From assembly GCA_902580225.1 (NCBI GenBank), contig CACHJU010000022.1:1-35527 (forward strand): a DNA stretch of 35,527 nt, in the 5' to 3' direction. The position numbers and the translations under genes are program-made. The notes under the pieces were generated by a model that saw only the letters and a program-made list of their open reading frames with translations, searched no databases and was not told the origin of the DNA. This stretch comes from an uncultured Verrucomicrobiota bacterium (GTDB taxonomy: Bacteria > Verrucomicrobiota > Verrucomicrobiia > Opitutales > Seribacteraceae). Shown piece after piece: positions 7,904 through 14,844 of the stretch. How positions within the stretch are numbered: the stretch's first letter is position 1; each line of letters opens with the position of its first letter.

Positions 7904-8014
7904 AAGAGTTTCCGTTCATTCAATCTTTCATCAAATCAGGCATTTGCTTGCGGGAAAATACAATCTGATTCAATGTAATATGAACCCGAGTCTGTTTTAA
8001 AACGATCTAACATT

Positions 8015-8572
8015 GTGAAATTTTTATCATTTATAATTCCCCTAATTGGCATTTGTCCCTCACTTTCTGCTTTCGATTCTATGTATGAAAAAACACCCGT
8101 TGGAAAAATCAAAGTACTCAATCTACCTGCAAGGGTCGCCTTAGAAGCGAATACAAATGTCTCTTATTTCGATGCAAATAATGAATTATTTAGAAAATTA
8201 TTTCGTTTTATCTCAAGTAATGAAGTTGCGATGACCACACCTGTCGAAGCGGATATAAATCCTGGCAAAATGAGGTTTTTTGTTGGAAATAAAGACTTAA
8301 ATAAGTCTCTGCAGTCTACAGATTCAGTAAAAGTTACGAAGATGTCGGCACGCATGGTGCTATCGATTGGAATTCGGGGTGGATATTCGGAGAATAATTT
8401 TGCGATTAATAAATCCAAATTAAATGACTGGCTTGCCAAAAATGATAAATATAAAAAGGACGGTTCCGCCTACGGTGTCTATTGGAACGGTCCATTCATA
8501 CCCGGAATTTTCAAAAGATCTGAAGTTCATATTCCAATTTGTATCAAAAATGAGCCGGGGAATCCTCTTTAA
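8015..8572 (+). CDS. Exported SOUL family haem-binding protein
   Basis: The start is GTG, giving a signal peptide (KFLSFIIPLIGICPSLSA, cleavage before FDS). The mature part has the SOUL/HBP pattern: YEKTPVGKIKVLNLPARVALEAN, then NELFRKLFRFISSNEVAMTTPVEADI, where the AMTTPV segment is the most characteristic element of bacterial SOUL proteins. MRFFVGNK and KVTKMSARMVLSIGIRGGYSENNF follow. The family binds haem or other tetrapyrroles, and bacterial members often sit near photolyase genes. Predicted location is the periplasm. It lies 33 bases before a glutathione peroxidase gene that also has a signal peptide, so the two may act together on periplasmic oxidants. Ligand specificity is not known. 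Confidence 0.9.
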   Translation: MKFLSFIIPLIGICPSLSAFDSMYEKTPVGKIKVLNLPARVALEANTNVSYFDANNELFRKLFRFISSNEVAMTTPVEADINPGKMRFFVGNKDLNKSLQSTDSVKVTKMSARMVLSIGIRGGYSENNFAINKSKLNDWLAKNDKYKKDGSAYGVYWNGPFIPGIFKRSEVHIPICIKNEPGNPL

Positions 8573-8605
8573 TCCTAATTCACTTTATTCACTCAACTCA
8601 AACCT

Positions 8606-9139
8606 ATGAAATTATTCACACTTACAGTCATGACCGCGATCAGCTCCTTACACGCATCCAACTTATACGAACACAAACTCAAAACGATTGACGGGGAGGA
8701 AACTTCTTTGTCCGAACACAAAGGAAAAGTAATCCTAATGGTCAATGTTGCATCAAGGTGTGGTTTTACACGCCAATATAAAGGTTTGGAGGAATTGTAT
8801 CAAAAATACAAAGATCAAGGATTAGTGATCTGTGGTTTTCCATGTAATCAATTCGGAGGTCAGGAACCGGGTTCCGAATCTGAGATCAAAGAATTCTGTT
8901 CAACCAAATTCGGTGTTTCTTTTCCCATGTATTCCAAGATCGATGTCAACGGTCCAACCCGTCATCCACTCTACGAAGACATAATTGGAGATAACGGGCC
9001 ATTAACAGGAAAGATTAAATGGAATTTTGGAAAAATACTCATTGGGAAGGATGGAAAACCTATCGATCGTTTTAGCAGTATGACTTCACCCACCTCTGGA
9101 AAACTAATTAAGGCAATTGAAAAATCTCTCGAGGGATAG
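8606..9139 (+). CDS. Exported glutathione peroxidase (Cys-type)
   Basis: The protein of 177 residues has the glutathione peroxidase core: NVASRCGFTRQYKGLEELY with peroxidatic Cys52 where some animal enzymes have selenocysteine, GFPCNQFGGQEPG supplying the catalytic Gln and a second Cys, and KWNFGKILIGKDGK supplying the catalytic Trp and Asn. A Cys-type enzyme of this kind usually uses thioredoxin more than glutathione. The first 17 or so residues (KLFTLTVMTAISSLHA) look like a signal peptide, implying action in the periplasm. It sits between the exported SOUL protein and a PQQ-like lipoprotein. Glutathione peroxidase genes are known members of singlet-oxygen responses in phototrophic Proteobacteria. 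Confidence 0.93.
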   Translation: MKLFTLTVMTAISSLHASNLYEHKLKTIDGEETSLSEHKGKVILMVNVASRCGFTRQYKGLEELYQKYKDQGLVICGFPCNQFGGQEPGSESEIKEFCSTKFGVSFPMYSKIDVNGPTRHPLYEDIIGDNGPLTGKIKWNFGKILIGKDGKPIDRFSSMTSPTSGKLIKAIEKSLEG

Positions 9140-9161
9140 TATAACTGGATCATTTCATCTG

Positions 9162-10484
9162 ATGCGAAATCACCTCCTAATCTTCCTTCCTTTGATCGTT
9201 TTTAACGGTTGTGTTAATGTGGAATGGCGTGGGGGGATGATACCCCATGTCGAACTAAAGAAAGAGGATCCTTCTAATAGCCAACACATCGTTAGTAATT
9301 CCGCATCGTTGCGAGAAATCTCCACCCAGTGGAACCAATACCGGGGTCCCACCCGGGACGGGCACATTCCTAATCAGAGTGTTGCCATAAACTGGACAGA
9401 AAAGCCACATACACTATGGAAAGTCCCTGCTGGTGCGGGTCATTCTTCGGTTTTGCTCGCGGGACAAACTGTATACACGCTTGAACAAACTGGAGACAGG
9501 GAAACGCTGTTCGCACGCAACCTTGCAAATGGAAAAGAAAAGTGGAAATTTGCTCAACAAACCAAGTGGGATGATATGATGAGTGGAATCGGCCCTCGTT
9601 CCACACCCACTCTACTCGACGGAAAACTCTACACTCTTTTTTCAAACGGAGTACTTTGTTGCATACATGCTAAATCTGGTAAATTGGAATGGAAAACAAA
9701 AACTGTGGACGCAAACTATGAATTTCCGGAATGGGGAATTTCTTGCTCTCCACTTGTTTGGAATAAATTAATCATTCTCAACCTCGGCGGAGAGAAAAGT
9801 GCAGTGCGAGCCTATTCGATCAATGATGGAAAACTTTTTTGGGAATCTGATTTCTCCGGAAAAGGAGTCTATATTTCTTCAAGTATTCTCAATCTACTGG
9901 GCGACAATCATCTTCTCGCAGCAGTGGAAGGTAAAGTAGCCGGTCTCAATCCAAATACTGGTAAAACCTTGTGGGAAAAACCTTGGAAGATTTTTCTGAA
10001 CAATGCCCTGATTACTCAACCCATCGCCTTGTCAAAAAATTCATTTCTTCTGGCCGCAGGTTATGGAAAGGGTGCTGAATGTTGGACTATCTCACGAGGC
10101 GTTAATGAAGAGTATCTTATCGAAACAACTTGGAAATCAAAAAATCTCAAAGCCAAATTCTCCAATCCTGTGCTCAAGGACGGCTACCTTTACGGGTTAA
10201 GTGAAAACCTCTTAGTTTGCCTGGAAGCCAGTTCAGGAGTACTTAAATGGCGTGGAAATAAATACGGATACGGACGAATTTTGACATCTCGGGATAAACT
10301 CCTTATTCTGGGTAGTTCGGGAATACTTTCGGTCGTGGATGCGACTCCGGACAAGTTCTCGGAAGTATTTTCAGAACAACTTTTAGGAGATTCCCGTTGC
10401 TGGAATGGCCCGGCACTTGCCGACGGATACTTTGTTGCCATGAATGGTGAGGAACTTGCCTGCTTTGACTGGGCGGTGAGATAA
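9162..10484 (+). CDS. PQQ-like beta-propeller lipoprotein
   Basis: I chose the ATG at 9162 because it gives a lipoprotein signal (MRNHLLIFLPLIVFNGC, lipobox FNGC). An upstream in-frame ATG at 9117 would overlap the peroxidase gene and spoil the signal. After the lipid anchor comes WNQYRGPTRDG, the N-terminal motif of exported PQQ-binding-like proteins common in Verrucomicrobia and Planctomycetes. Repeated blades follow, with elements such as GKEKWKFAQ, GKLEWKTKT, GKLFWESDF, GKTLWEKPW and GVLKWRGNK, the spacing of a seven- or eight-bladed propeller. No dehydrogenase domain is attached. A scaffold, sensor or electron-transfer role is possible. A paralogue ends the lipid operon at 28304-29551, and a degenerate second copy of this gene's 3' end lies at 11436-11572. 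Confidence 0.87.
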   Translation: MRNHLLIFLPLIVFNGCVNVEWRGGMIPHVELKKEDPSNSQHIVSNSASLREISTQWNQYRGPTRDGHIPNQSVAINWTEKPHTLWKVPAGAGHSSVLLAGQTVYTLEQTGDRETLFARNLANGKEKWKFAQQTKWDDMMSGIGPRSTPTLLDGKLYTLFSNGVLCCIHAKSGKLEWKTKTVDANYEFPEWGISCSPLVWNKLIILNLGGEKSAVRAYSINDGKLFWESDFSGKGVYISSSILNLLGDNHLLAAVEGKVAGLNPNTGKTLWEKPWKIFLNNALITQPIALSKNSFLLAAGYGKGAECWTISRGVNEEYLIETTWKSKNLKAKFSNPVLKDGYLYGLSENLLVCLEASSGVLKWRGNKYGYGRILTSRDKLLILGSSGILSVVDATPDKFSEVFSEQLLGDSRCWNGPALADGYFVAMNGEELACFDWAVR

Positions 10485-10494
10485 TGTTCATGTA

Positions 10495-10525
10495 ATAACG
10501 AGTCTCTTAAACCACGATTCGTTAT
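10495..10525. terminator. Inverted repeat after the PQQ-like gene
   Basis: ATAACGA at 10495-10501 pairs exactly with TCGTTAT at 10519-10525, ten bases past the stop of the PQQ-like gene. No U-tract follows, so an intrinsic terminator is only one possibility. A boundary structure of the AT-rich insert is another. Confidence 0.3.
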
Positions 10526-10667
10526 AAAACCAAATACTGGAGTTAAAACGATATGGTGTATTTAAAAAGTGTATAATTAATCCATTTACACTCATATTAA
10601 ATATAAATTTAGTCTAAAAAATTTTAAAAACTCTCGACAGAGATATTACATTATCTAATTTATATTT

Positions 10668-10937
10668 GTGTTCTACAGTTATCTATTTGGTTTATTAATC
10701 AATTTTTCATTGTCTTGGTTACAATGGGTTTTTGTTTTTTTCATTTTATCGATTCTTTTAATAGGAATTTCTTCTGTAATTTGTCTTAATTGTAAAAATA
10801 TTAAATCAAAAATTGCATCTTCCCTCGTTTATTTTCTATCAAACCTAATTCTTTTTGGTATGATCGGATCTTTATATACTATTTTATTGCATTTTGTAAC
10901 CTACTCGTTACTTTCAGAGTTCAGAAAGGACTATTAA
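10668..10937 (+). CDS. Small hypothetical membrane protein
   Basis: A GTG start would give 89 residues that are almost entirely hydrophobic, with two to three membrane segments (about 4-18, 20-42 and 52-80) separated by the basic loop NCKNIKSK. I recognise no family. The gene lies in a distinctly AT-rich patch between the PQQ-like gene and a decayed copy of that gene's end. No strong ribosome-binding site precedes the GTG. The next gene starts 21 bases after the stop, and the two may be co-transcribed. The hydrophobic content could partly reflect AT-rich composition, so this call is cautious. Confidence 0.42.
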   Translation: MFYSYLFGLLINFSLSWLQWVFVFFILSILLIGISSVICLNCKNIKSKIASSLVYFLSNLILFGMIGSLYTILLHFVTYSLLSEFRKDY

Positions 10938-10958
10938 TAAACTTTTAAAATACTATTT

Positions 10959-11384
10959 ATGAAAGAATTAGTTAAATATATGCCACTTAAAGAAGGCGAA
11001 GAAATCCTCAGCACCCTCGAGGGTGATTCTTACAATACATCCCCGGATATTCTAAGTAGAATGCTTGGATCCATCATTCGTATTATTTCCATTATTACCG
11101 GTTCAAGGAAAAAAGCGTTAATAGTTTGCACAAATTCTAGGTTGATTATCATAGAAACTCAAAAGCTTCTTTTTTTCATAGATAATTCGGTTTCATCTAG
11201 AAGTTTCACTCCACGCTCAATCCAAGTTGTTGGGTACTCGTTGGCTAGAAGCTTTATCGTCTTTAAAAGTCATTACCTTGAATTAACAGCTGGAGGTCGT
11301 TCATCCTTAACCAAATCGAATGAGGGTAAGGAATTTGCGGATAAGATGATTACTGCAATTACCCATCTTACTCAAACTCAATAA
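10959..11384 (+). CDS. Hypothetical protein, possible bacterial PH-like fold
   Basis: The 141-residue sequence has no membrane segment strong enough to call. Its pattern KKALIVCTNSRLIIIETQKLLFFIDNS followed by FTPRSIQVVGYS and a C-terminal helix (GKEFADKMITAITHL) looks like the strand-rich core plus closing helix of bacterial PH-like domains, which often have an 'xxLTNxRLI' strand. This is a fold guess from pattern only. It is probably co-transcribed with the small membrane protein 21 bases upstream. Both lie in the AT-rich segment bounded by duplicated PQQ-gene sequence. Function is unknown. Confidence 0.55.
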   Translation: MKELVKYMPLKEGEEILSTLEGDSYNTSPDILSRMLGSIIRIISIITGSRKKALIVCTNSRLIIIETQKLLFFIDNSVSSRSFTPRSIQVVGYSLARSFIVFKSHYLELTAGGRSSLTKSNEGKEFADKMITAITHLTQTQ

Positions 11385-11435
11385 ATTTTCGCGGTCATAA
11401 ACCGAAGTCTCGCACACTTCTGATAAGGTACTTTT

Positions 11436-11572
11436 CCTCTGCAACTCTGGATACCTTCGCAAAAATATTCTCAGAACAACTTTTGGAAGATTCCCGTTGT
11501 TCGAATGGTCCGGCAATTGCCAGTAGATACCTTATCGCCATGAATGGTAAGAAGATTGCCTGCTTTGACTAG
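11436..11572 (+). pseudogene. Decayed duplicate of the PQQ-like gene 3' end
   Basis: Positions 11456-11572 align without gaps to 10356-10472 of the PQQ-like lipoprotein gene, an offset of exactly 1,100 bases, with about 80% identity by my hand count. The translated copy reads FAKIFSEQLLEDSRCSNGP against FSEVFSEQLLGDSRCWNGP, then AMNGKKIACFD against AMNGEELACFD. The copy ends in TAG where the gene has Trp-Ala-Val-Arg-stop. Weaker similarity reaches back to about 11436. Nothing upstream encodes the rest of a propeller, so this is a non-functional remnant. Confidence 0.8.
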
Positions 11573-11628
11573 TATAATAATTACAAGTGGGTAGATAGCT
11601 TCAACTTGTAGCACTTTCTTACCCATTT

Positions 11629-11670
11629 GATTATTGCCTGTTCTGATTTGCCCAATAGGCAACAATAATC
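11629..11670 (+). repeat. Imperfect inverted repeat before small remnant gene
   Basis: GATTATTGCCT (11629-11639) pairs with AGGCAACAATAATC (11657-11670) if three bases bulge out. It ends two bases before the ATG at 11673. It may be a translational hairpin or a leftover element end. It belongs to the decayed patch and no function is assigned. Confidence 0.3.
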
Positions 11671-11672
11671 TT

Positions 11673-11934
11673 ATGGAGAACCAGCCACCAGATTCAATCA
11701 CGCTTTGTCCTTCGAATATGAAAGCGGTTTTGGTCTTATTTCAATTCGTGCTATCACTGGCAATGGTTTTTAGCTTACTTGTATTAAAGTGATGATGATC
11801 ATTCTGGTATTTTTAATGGTGGTATATTTTGTTACTGTTTCATGTTGTTTGCGGTAGTTTTTTTAACTTGGGAAAACAGGCCGATTGTCATAACTAAGGA
11901 TCATTTAAAAATGTTTGCATATTCAAACAGGTAG
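11673..11934 (+). pseudogene. Frameshifted small two-TM membrane protein remnant
   Basis: From ATG 11673 one frame reads 39 residues ending in a membrane segment (AVLVLFQFVLSLAMVFSLLVLK) and a TGA at 11790-11792. In the +1 frame the sequence continues as SDDDHSGIFNGG, then a second membrane segment (IFCYCFMLFAVVFLTW), then ENRPIVITKDHLKMF, ending at TAG 11932-11934. Joined, the two halves make a sensible two-helix hairpin of about 85 residues with an acidic loop. One extra base near 11785-11792 would explain the split. It could also be a sequencing error or programmed frameshifting. The family is not recognised. Confidence 0.4.
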
Positions 11935-12262
11935 TCTGTATTAAACTTTCGCCGACCATTTAAATTAAAGTGAGAAGAAATAGGTTTAGGCGATGATTTT
12001 GAAACAGGTATGTTTCTGATAAATAAACTTTCGAATTCCTTTTACTACTTTTGCTTGGCAGGTAATAAAATTTCAAAAATTTGCCGCTCCAATAAAGACA
12101 TTCGAATTAATTCAACACATGGTCAAGGCACAATATGAAAAAGCCTAAGACCAAGTTTCAAGCAATTTCTTACCTTTGGTCCGACGGACGAAAAGGCTAA
12201 AAATTTTTCACCCTTGATTATCGTCTCTAGCCAGCTCGTTTTGCTCGCGATAATTGTAAAGA
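11935..12262. other. Gene-free stretch downstream of umuC
   Basis: No intact gene is seen. A 21-codon frame at 12135-12200 and its continuation through two stop codons keep some protein-like character (SYLWSDGRKG, FFTLDYRL, ARFARDNCKDLLEVV), so a small decayed gene is possible. I could not assign it to a family. Confidence 0.45.
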
Positions 12263-12280
12263 TTTACTAGAAGTAGTAAA
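12263..12280. terminator. Hairpin just past umuC
   Basis: TTTACTA (12263-12269) and TAGTAAA (12274-12280) form a perfect 7-bp stem with a four-base loop, five bases beyond the umuC stop on the reverse strand. The stem is AT-rich and the U-run after it is poor, so terminator function is uncertain. Confidence 0.35.
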
Positions 12281-12284
12281 AAAA

Positions 12285-13529
12285 TCACCCCTTCAAGACT
12301 GGGATTTCGTCCCAACTGGTGGTGTACCGGGGCGTTCTCATTTCCCTACGCATACTCCATTTTTTATTTATCCCCTGAGCAGCCAAAAATGCCCCTGACT
12401 CCCCATAACGGGCTGCAACTTCCTCGACGGCATCAACAAATTCACGCTGTCTGGGATTACCATGTTCCTCAAAAAGAAGGCCTTGCTGTGCCCCTTTAGG
12501 AATTAGATCGAGGAGTAAAACCCCCGCTTTTTTATAAGCATATCCCTTGCGATAAATCGAACGAAGCAAGGACTTGGCATTTTTCACCACCCGAATTAAG
12601 TCGTCGGTAGGTTCGTCAAATGCCAGAGTCTGAACATTGGCGTATTGCTCCTGATCCTCCCGGAAACGATTAGTTTTTATAAAAACCTGTATCGCGGAAG
12701 CAAGGGATCCTTCCGATCGAATTTTACGGGTGGCTTTGACTGCGTAGTTCGCCACTGCTTCTTCTAATTCGTCCAAGCTTTCAACCGACCGGCCAAACGA
12801 GCGGGAGGAACAGGTATTTTTACGGGGCTGGGGTACTTCTTCCATTTCCAGACAGGAAATCCCCGAAAGTTCCCGTTGGGTGCGTTCCAGAGTGACTCCG
12901 CCAATGGAACGAATCATTGAAGCTGGGGCCTTTATAAAATCCTGAACTGTGGTCAGTCCCACACGGTGCAAACGAATACTCAGACGTCGCCCGACTCCCC
13001 AAATATCATCAATGGGGATTTTTCGAAGGGTCTCCTCCTGCCCCGTATGGCACTCAAAACAGCCGGTCTTTTTTTTCTTGGCCAGACGATTGGCTAATTT
13101 TGCAAGGGTCTTGGTTTTCCCCAGACCAATTGAAATTGGTATTCCGGTCCATCGGCCCACGGTTTTACGAATACGATGACTTAATAGCAAAGGAGCCCTG
13201 ACTCCTTTCAAATTGAGAAACGACTCATCAATTGAATAAATTTCGAGTTCAGGGGCAAACCGGGCAAGTACTGAAGTCACCCGGCGGGACATATCCCCAT
13301 ATAATTCATAGTTGGATGAAAAAACCACCACCCCGTTGCGTTCACAGCATCTTTTAATTTGATGATAAGGCGCTCCCATCGGAATCCCCAATTCCTTGGC
13401 TTCATTGGAACGGGCCACCGCACAACCGTCATTATTGGAAAGAACAATGACCGGTCGGTTACGCAGGGCAGGATTAAAGACCCGTTCGCAGGAGACATAA
13501 AAATTATTACAGTCCGCCAGGGCAATCAT
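12285..13529 (-). CDS. umuC: Y-family DNA polymerase UmuC (Pol V catalytic subunit)
   Basis: The start is taken at the ATG giving MIALADCNNFYVSCE, which overlaps the umuD stop by four bases (ATGA). A longer frame to 13562 would add 11 residues inside umuD. The 414-residue protein has the Y-family catalytic carboxylates: the first Asp in ALADCNNFYVSCE and the Asp-Glu pair in IYSIDESFLNL. VIVLSNNDGCAVARSNEAK is the UmuC nucleotide-binding segment. The helix-hairpin-helix region (DIWGVGRRLSIRLHRVGL) and the C-terminal little-finger domain follow, with KKAGVLLLDLIPKG typical of UmuC rather than DinB. It carries out error-prone synthesis past lesions once UmuD is processed. The operon is umuD-umuC. 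Confidence 0.96.
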   Translation of the reverse strand: MIALADCNNFYVSCERVFNPALRNRPVIVLSNNDGCAVARSNEAKELGIPMGAPYHQIKRCCERNGVVVFSSNYELYGDMSRRVTSVLARFAPELEIYSIDESFLNLKGVRAPLLLSHRIRKTVGRWTGIPISIGLGKTKTLAKLANRLAKKKKTGCFECHTGQEETLRKIPIDDIWGVGRRLSIRLHRVGLTTVQDFIKAPASMIRSIGGVTLERTQRELSGISCLEMEEVPQPRKNTCSSRSFGRSVESLDELEEAVANYAVKATRKIRSEGSLASAIQVFIKTNRFREDQEQYANVQTLAFDEPTDDLIRVVKNAKSLLRSIYRKGYAYKKAGVLLLDLIPKGAQQGLLFEEHGNPRQREFVDAVEEVAARYGESGAFLAAQGINKKWSMRREMRTPRYTTSWDEIPVLKG

Positions 13530-14041
13530 AAGGAATGAATTACACTGGTTACCACCCCCCATAAATGAGTATCATCCTGCTCGTTTAAAAGAATCGGTTT
13601 AAACTTTGAATTTTCCGGCAACAGCCAGGATTTCCCTTTTTCCTTTCGAAAACGCTTCACTGTCAATTCACCGTTCAAAGCCACGATGACCACTTTTCCA
13701 TCCGTCACCCGGGTACTTCGATCAACTACCAGCAAATCTCCGTCATGTATTCCTGCCCCAATCATGGACTCTCCATTGGCCCTCACAAAAAAAGTGGCAT
13801 TAGGCTCCCGGACCAGATGAGTGTTTAAATCAAGAGATCCTTCAAGATAATCATCGGCCGGGGAAGGAAAACCTGCGGATACCCCGCAGCCATAAAGAGG
13901 TAATTGATTTTCTCGTTCCCGGACAAACCTTAAAACTCTCTCTATCTGGCTTAGCGGTATACGTACTGGACGGGTTTCTTCTCCGTAAAAATTACTACCT
14001 TTAGGACGCCCTGCCCCGTTTCGTTTTCCTCCTCTTGTCAT
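13526..14041 (-). CDS. umuD: UmuD-like S24 peptidase (Pol V accessory subunit)
   Basis: The ATG at 14041 is preferred because it starts a basic MTRGGKRNGAGRPKGS segment; an in-frame start at 14077 would run through a palindrome that looks like the operator. The 171-residue protein has the self-cleavage Cys-Gly (YGCGVSAGFPSPADDYLEG), the catalytic Ser in RANGESMIGAGIHDGDLL and the catalytic Lys in ELTVKRF. RecA-stimulated cleavage would produce the active form that partners UmuC. The N-terminal GRPKG resembles an AT-hook and is longer than the E. coli UmuD tail, which has 24 residues before the cut. Translation is coupled to umuC through the ATGA overlap. Confidence 0.93.
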   Translation of the reverse strand: MTRGGKRNGAGRPKGSNFYGEETRPVRIPLSQIERVLRFVRERENQLPLYGCGVSAGFPSPADDYLEGSLDLNTHLVREPNATFFVRANGESMIGAGIHDGDLLVVDRSTRVTDGKVVIVALNGELTVKRFRKEKGKSWLLPENSKFKPILLNEQDDTHLWGVVTSVIHSL

Positions 14042-14047
14042 TCTTTT

Positions 14048-14066
14048 GAAATATGTTACAAATTTC
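14048..14066 (-). promoter_or_regulatory. Near-perfect 19-bp palindrome upstream of umuD
   Basis: Read on the umuD strand this is GAAATTTGTAACATATTTC, with arms GAAAT.TGT and ACA.ATTTC symmetric about the central base at 14057 and one mismatched position per side. It ends seven bases before the umuD ATG. Its position makes it a candidate SOS/LexA-type operator. No LexA gene is in the window and I do not know the LexA box of this lineage, so the assignment is inferred. Confidence 0.5.
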
Positions 14067-14127
14067 AAAAAAAGCAAGAAAGGATGGCAAATGTGATCTT
14101 AAAAACTTACAACTACGATATATATAT

Positions 14128-14844
14128 GTGGATTTATTAAACAAACAAAATTCTCTCACTCACTTTATTGTCGGGGCGTCCCGAGGAATTGGTCGGTCAT
14201 TAGTTGATCAATCCATACAAAATGGACACAGTGTGACTGCACTGGCAAGAACATCTCTAATTGAACCTATTGCAGGGTGCAATTGGATCACAGGAAGTGC
14301 AACTGAACCAGAGGTATTTCTTGATCAACTACCTGAAACAATAAATGCCCTCACATTCTGTCCAGGAAAAGTAATTCTCGGCCCGATTAAGCGGTTAAAA
14401 CCCGAACAAATGCTCGAAGCTTACCAAACAAGTGTATTGGATGCTTTTACTCTAATTCAGGCACTGCTCCCACGGCTCGAAGGTTCAGTGGTATTTATTT
14501 CTTCAGTTGCCGCAACTACTGGACTGCCCAGTCATTGTGCGATATCCGCCGCTAAATCAGGGCTGGAGGGGTTCGCCATTGCCCTCGCCGCTGATTTGGC
14601 TCCGAAAGTAAGAGTCAATGTGGTGGCACCAACCTTGACACCCACCGAAATGGGTTTAGGTATGGTCGGTGGAGATAAAATGATTCCCTTAATTGAAAAT
14701 AAACATCCGTTAAAAGCAATTCCTGCAGTGGAAGAAATTGCCGGAACTATTTCTTTCCTTCATTCATCCGCCGCCAAATCAATTACCGGGCAAATTCTCA
14801 AAGTGGACTCCGGACTGTCCAACATTCGCCTTAATGATCGCTGA
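14128..14844 (+). CDS. Atypical short-chain dehydrogenase/reductase
   Basis: The reading frame opens at ATG 14053, but that lies inside the umuD operator region. GTG at 14128 gives a more usual N-terminus (MDLLNKQNSLTHFIVGASRGIGRS), so I use it with moderate confidence. The Rossmann glycine motif GASRGIG, the ITGSATEP segment and the active-site-strand serine (VVFISSVAATTG) are present. The catalytic Tyr of YxxxK is replaced by Ile (CAISAAKSG), leaving Lys only. VRVNVVAPTLTPTEM and the closing ITGQILKVDSG are typical SDR. The last 11 bases overlap the photolyase start, indicating coupling. Similar Tyr-less SDRs, as I recall, occur beside photolyases and may be non-canonical enzymes or cofactor-binding partners. 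Confidence 0.85.
   Translation: MDLLNKQNSLTHFIVGASRGIGRSLVDQSIQNGHSVTALARTSLIEPIAGCNWITGSATEPEVFLDQLPETINALTFCPGKVILGPIKRLKPEQMLEAYQTSVLDAFTLIQALLPRLEGSVVFISSVAATTGLPSHCAISAAKSGLEGFAIALAADLAPKVRVNVVAPTLTPTEMGLGMVGGDKMIPLIENKHPLKAIPAVEEIAGTISFLHSSAAKSITGQILKVDSGLSNIRLNDR

Noticed and set aside
10485-11572. Intact mobile element between the duplicated propeller ends
   Set aside because: No transposase, integrase, terminal inverted repeats or target-site duplication could be found; only the duplicated gene end supports an insertion.
12135-12284. Forward frame MKKPKTKFQAISYLWSDGRKG continuing through two stops as a possible decayed gene
   Set aside because: Protein-like character in places, but only 21 codons are open and no family is recognisable; recorded in the gene-free stretch and not called.
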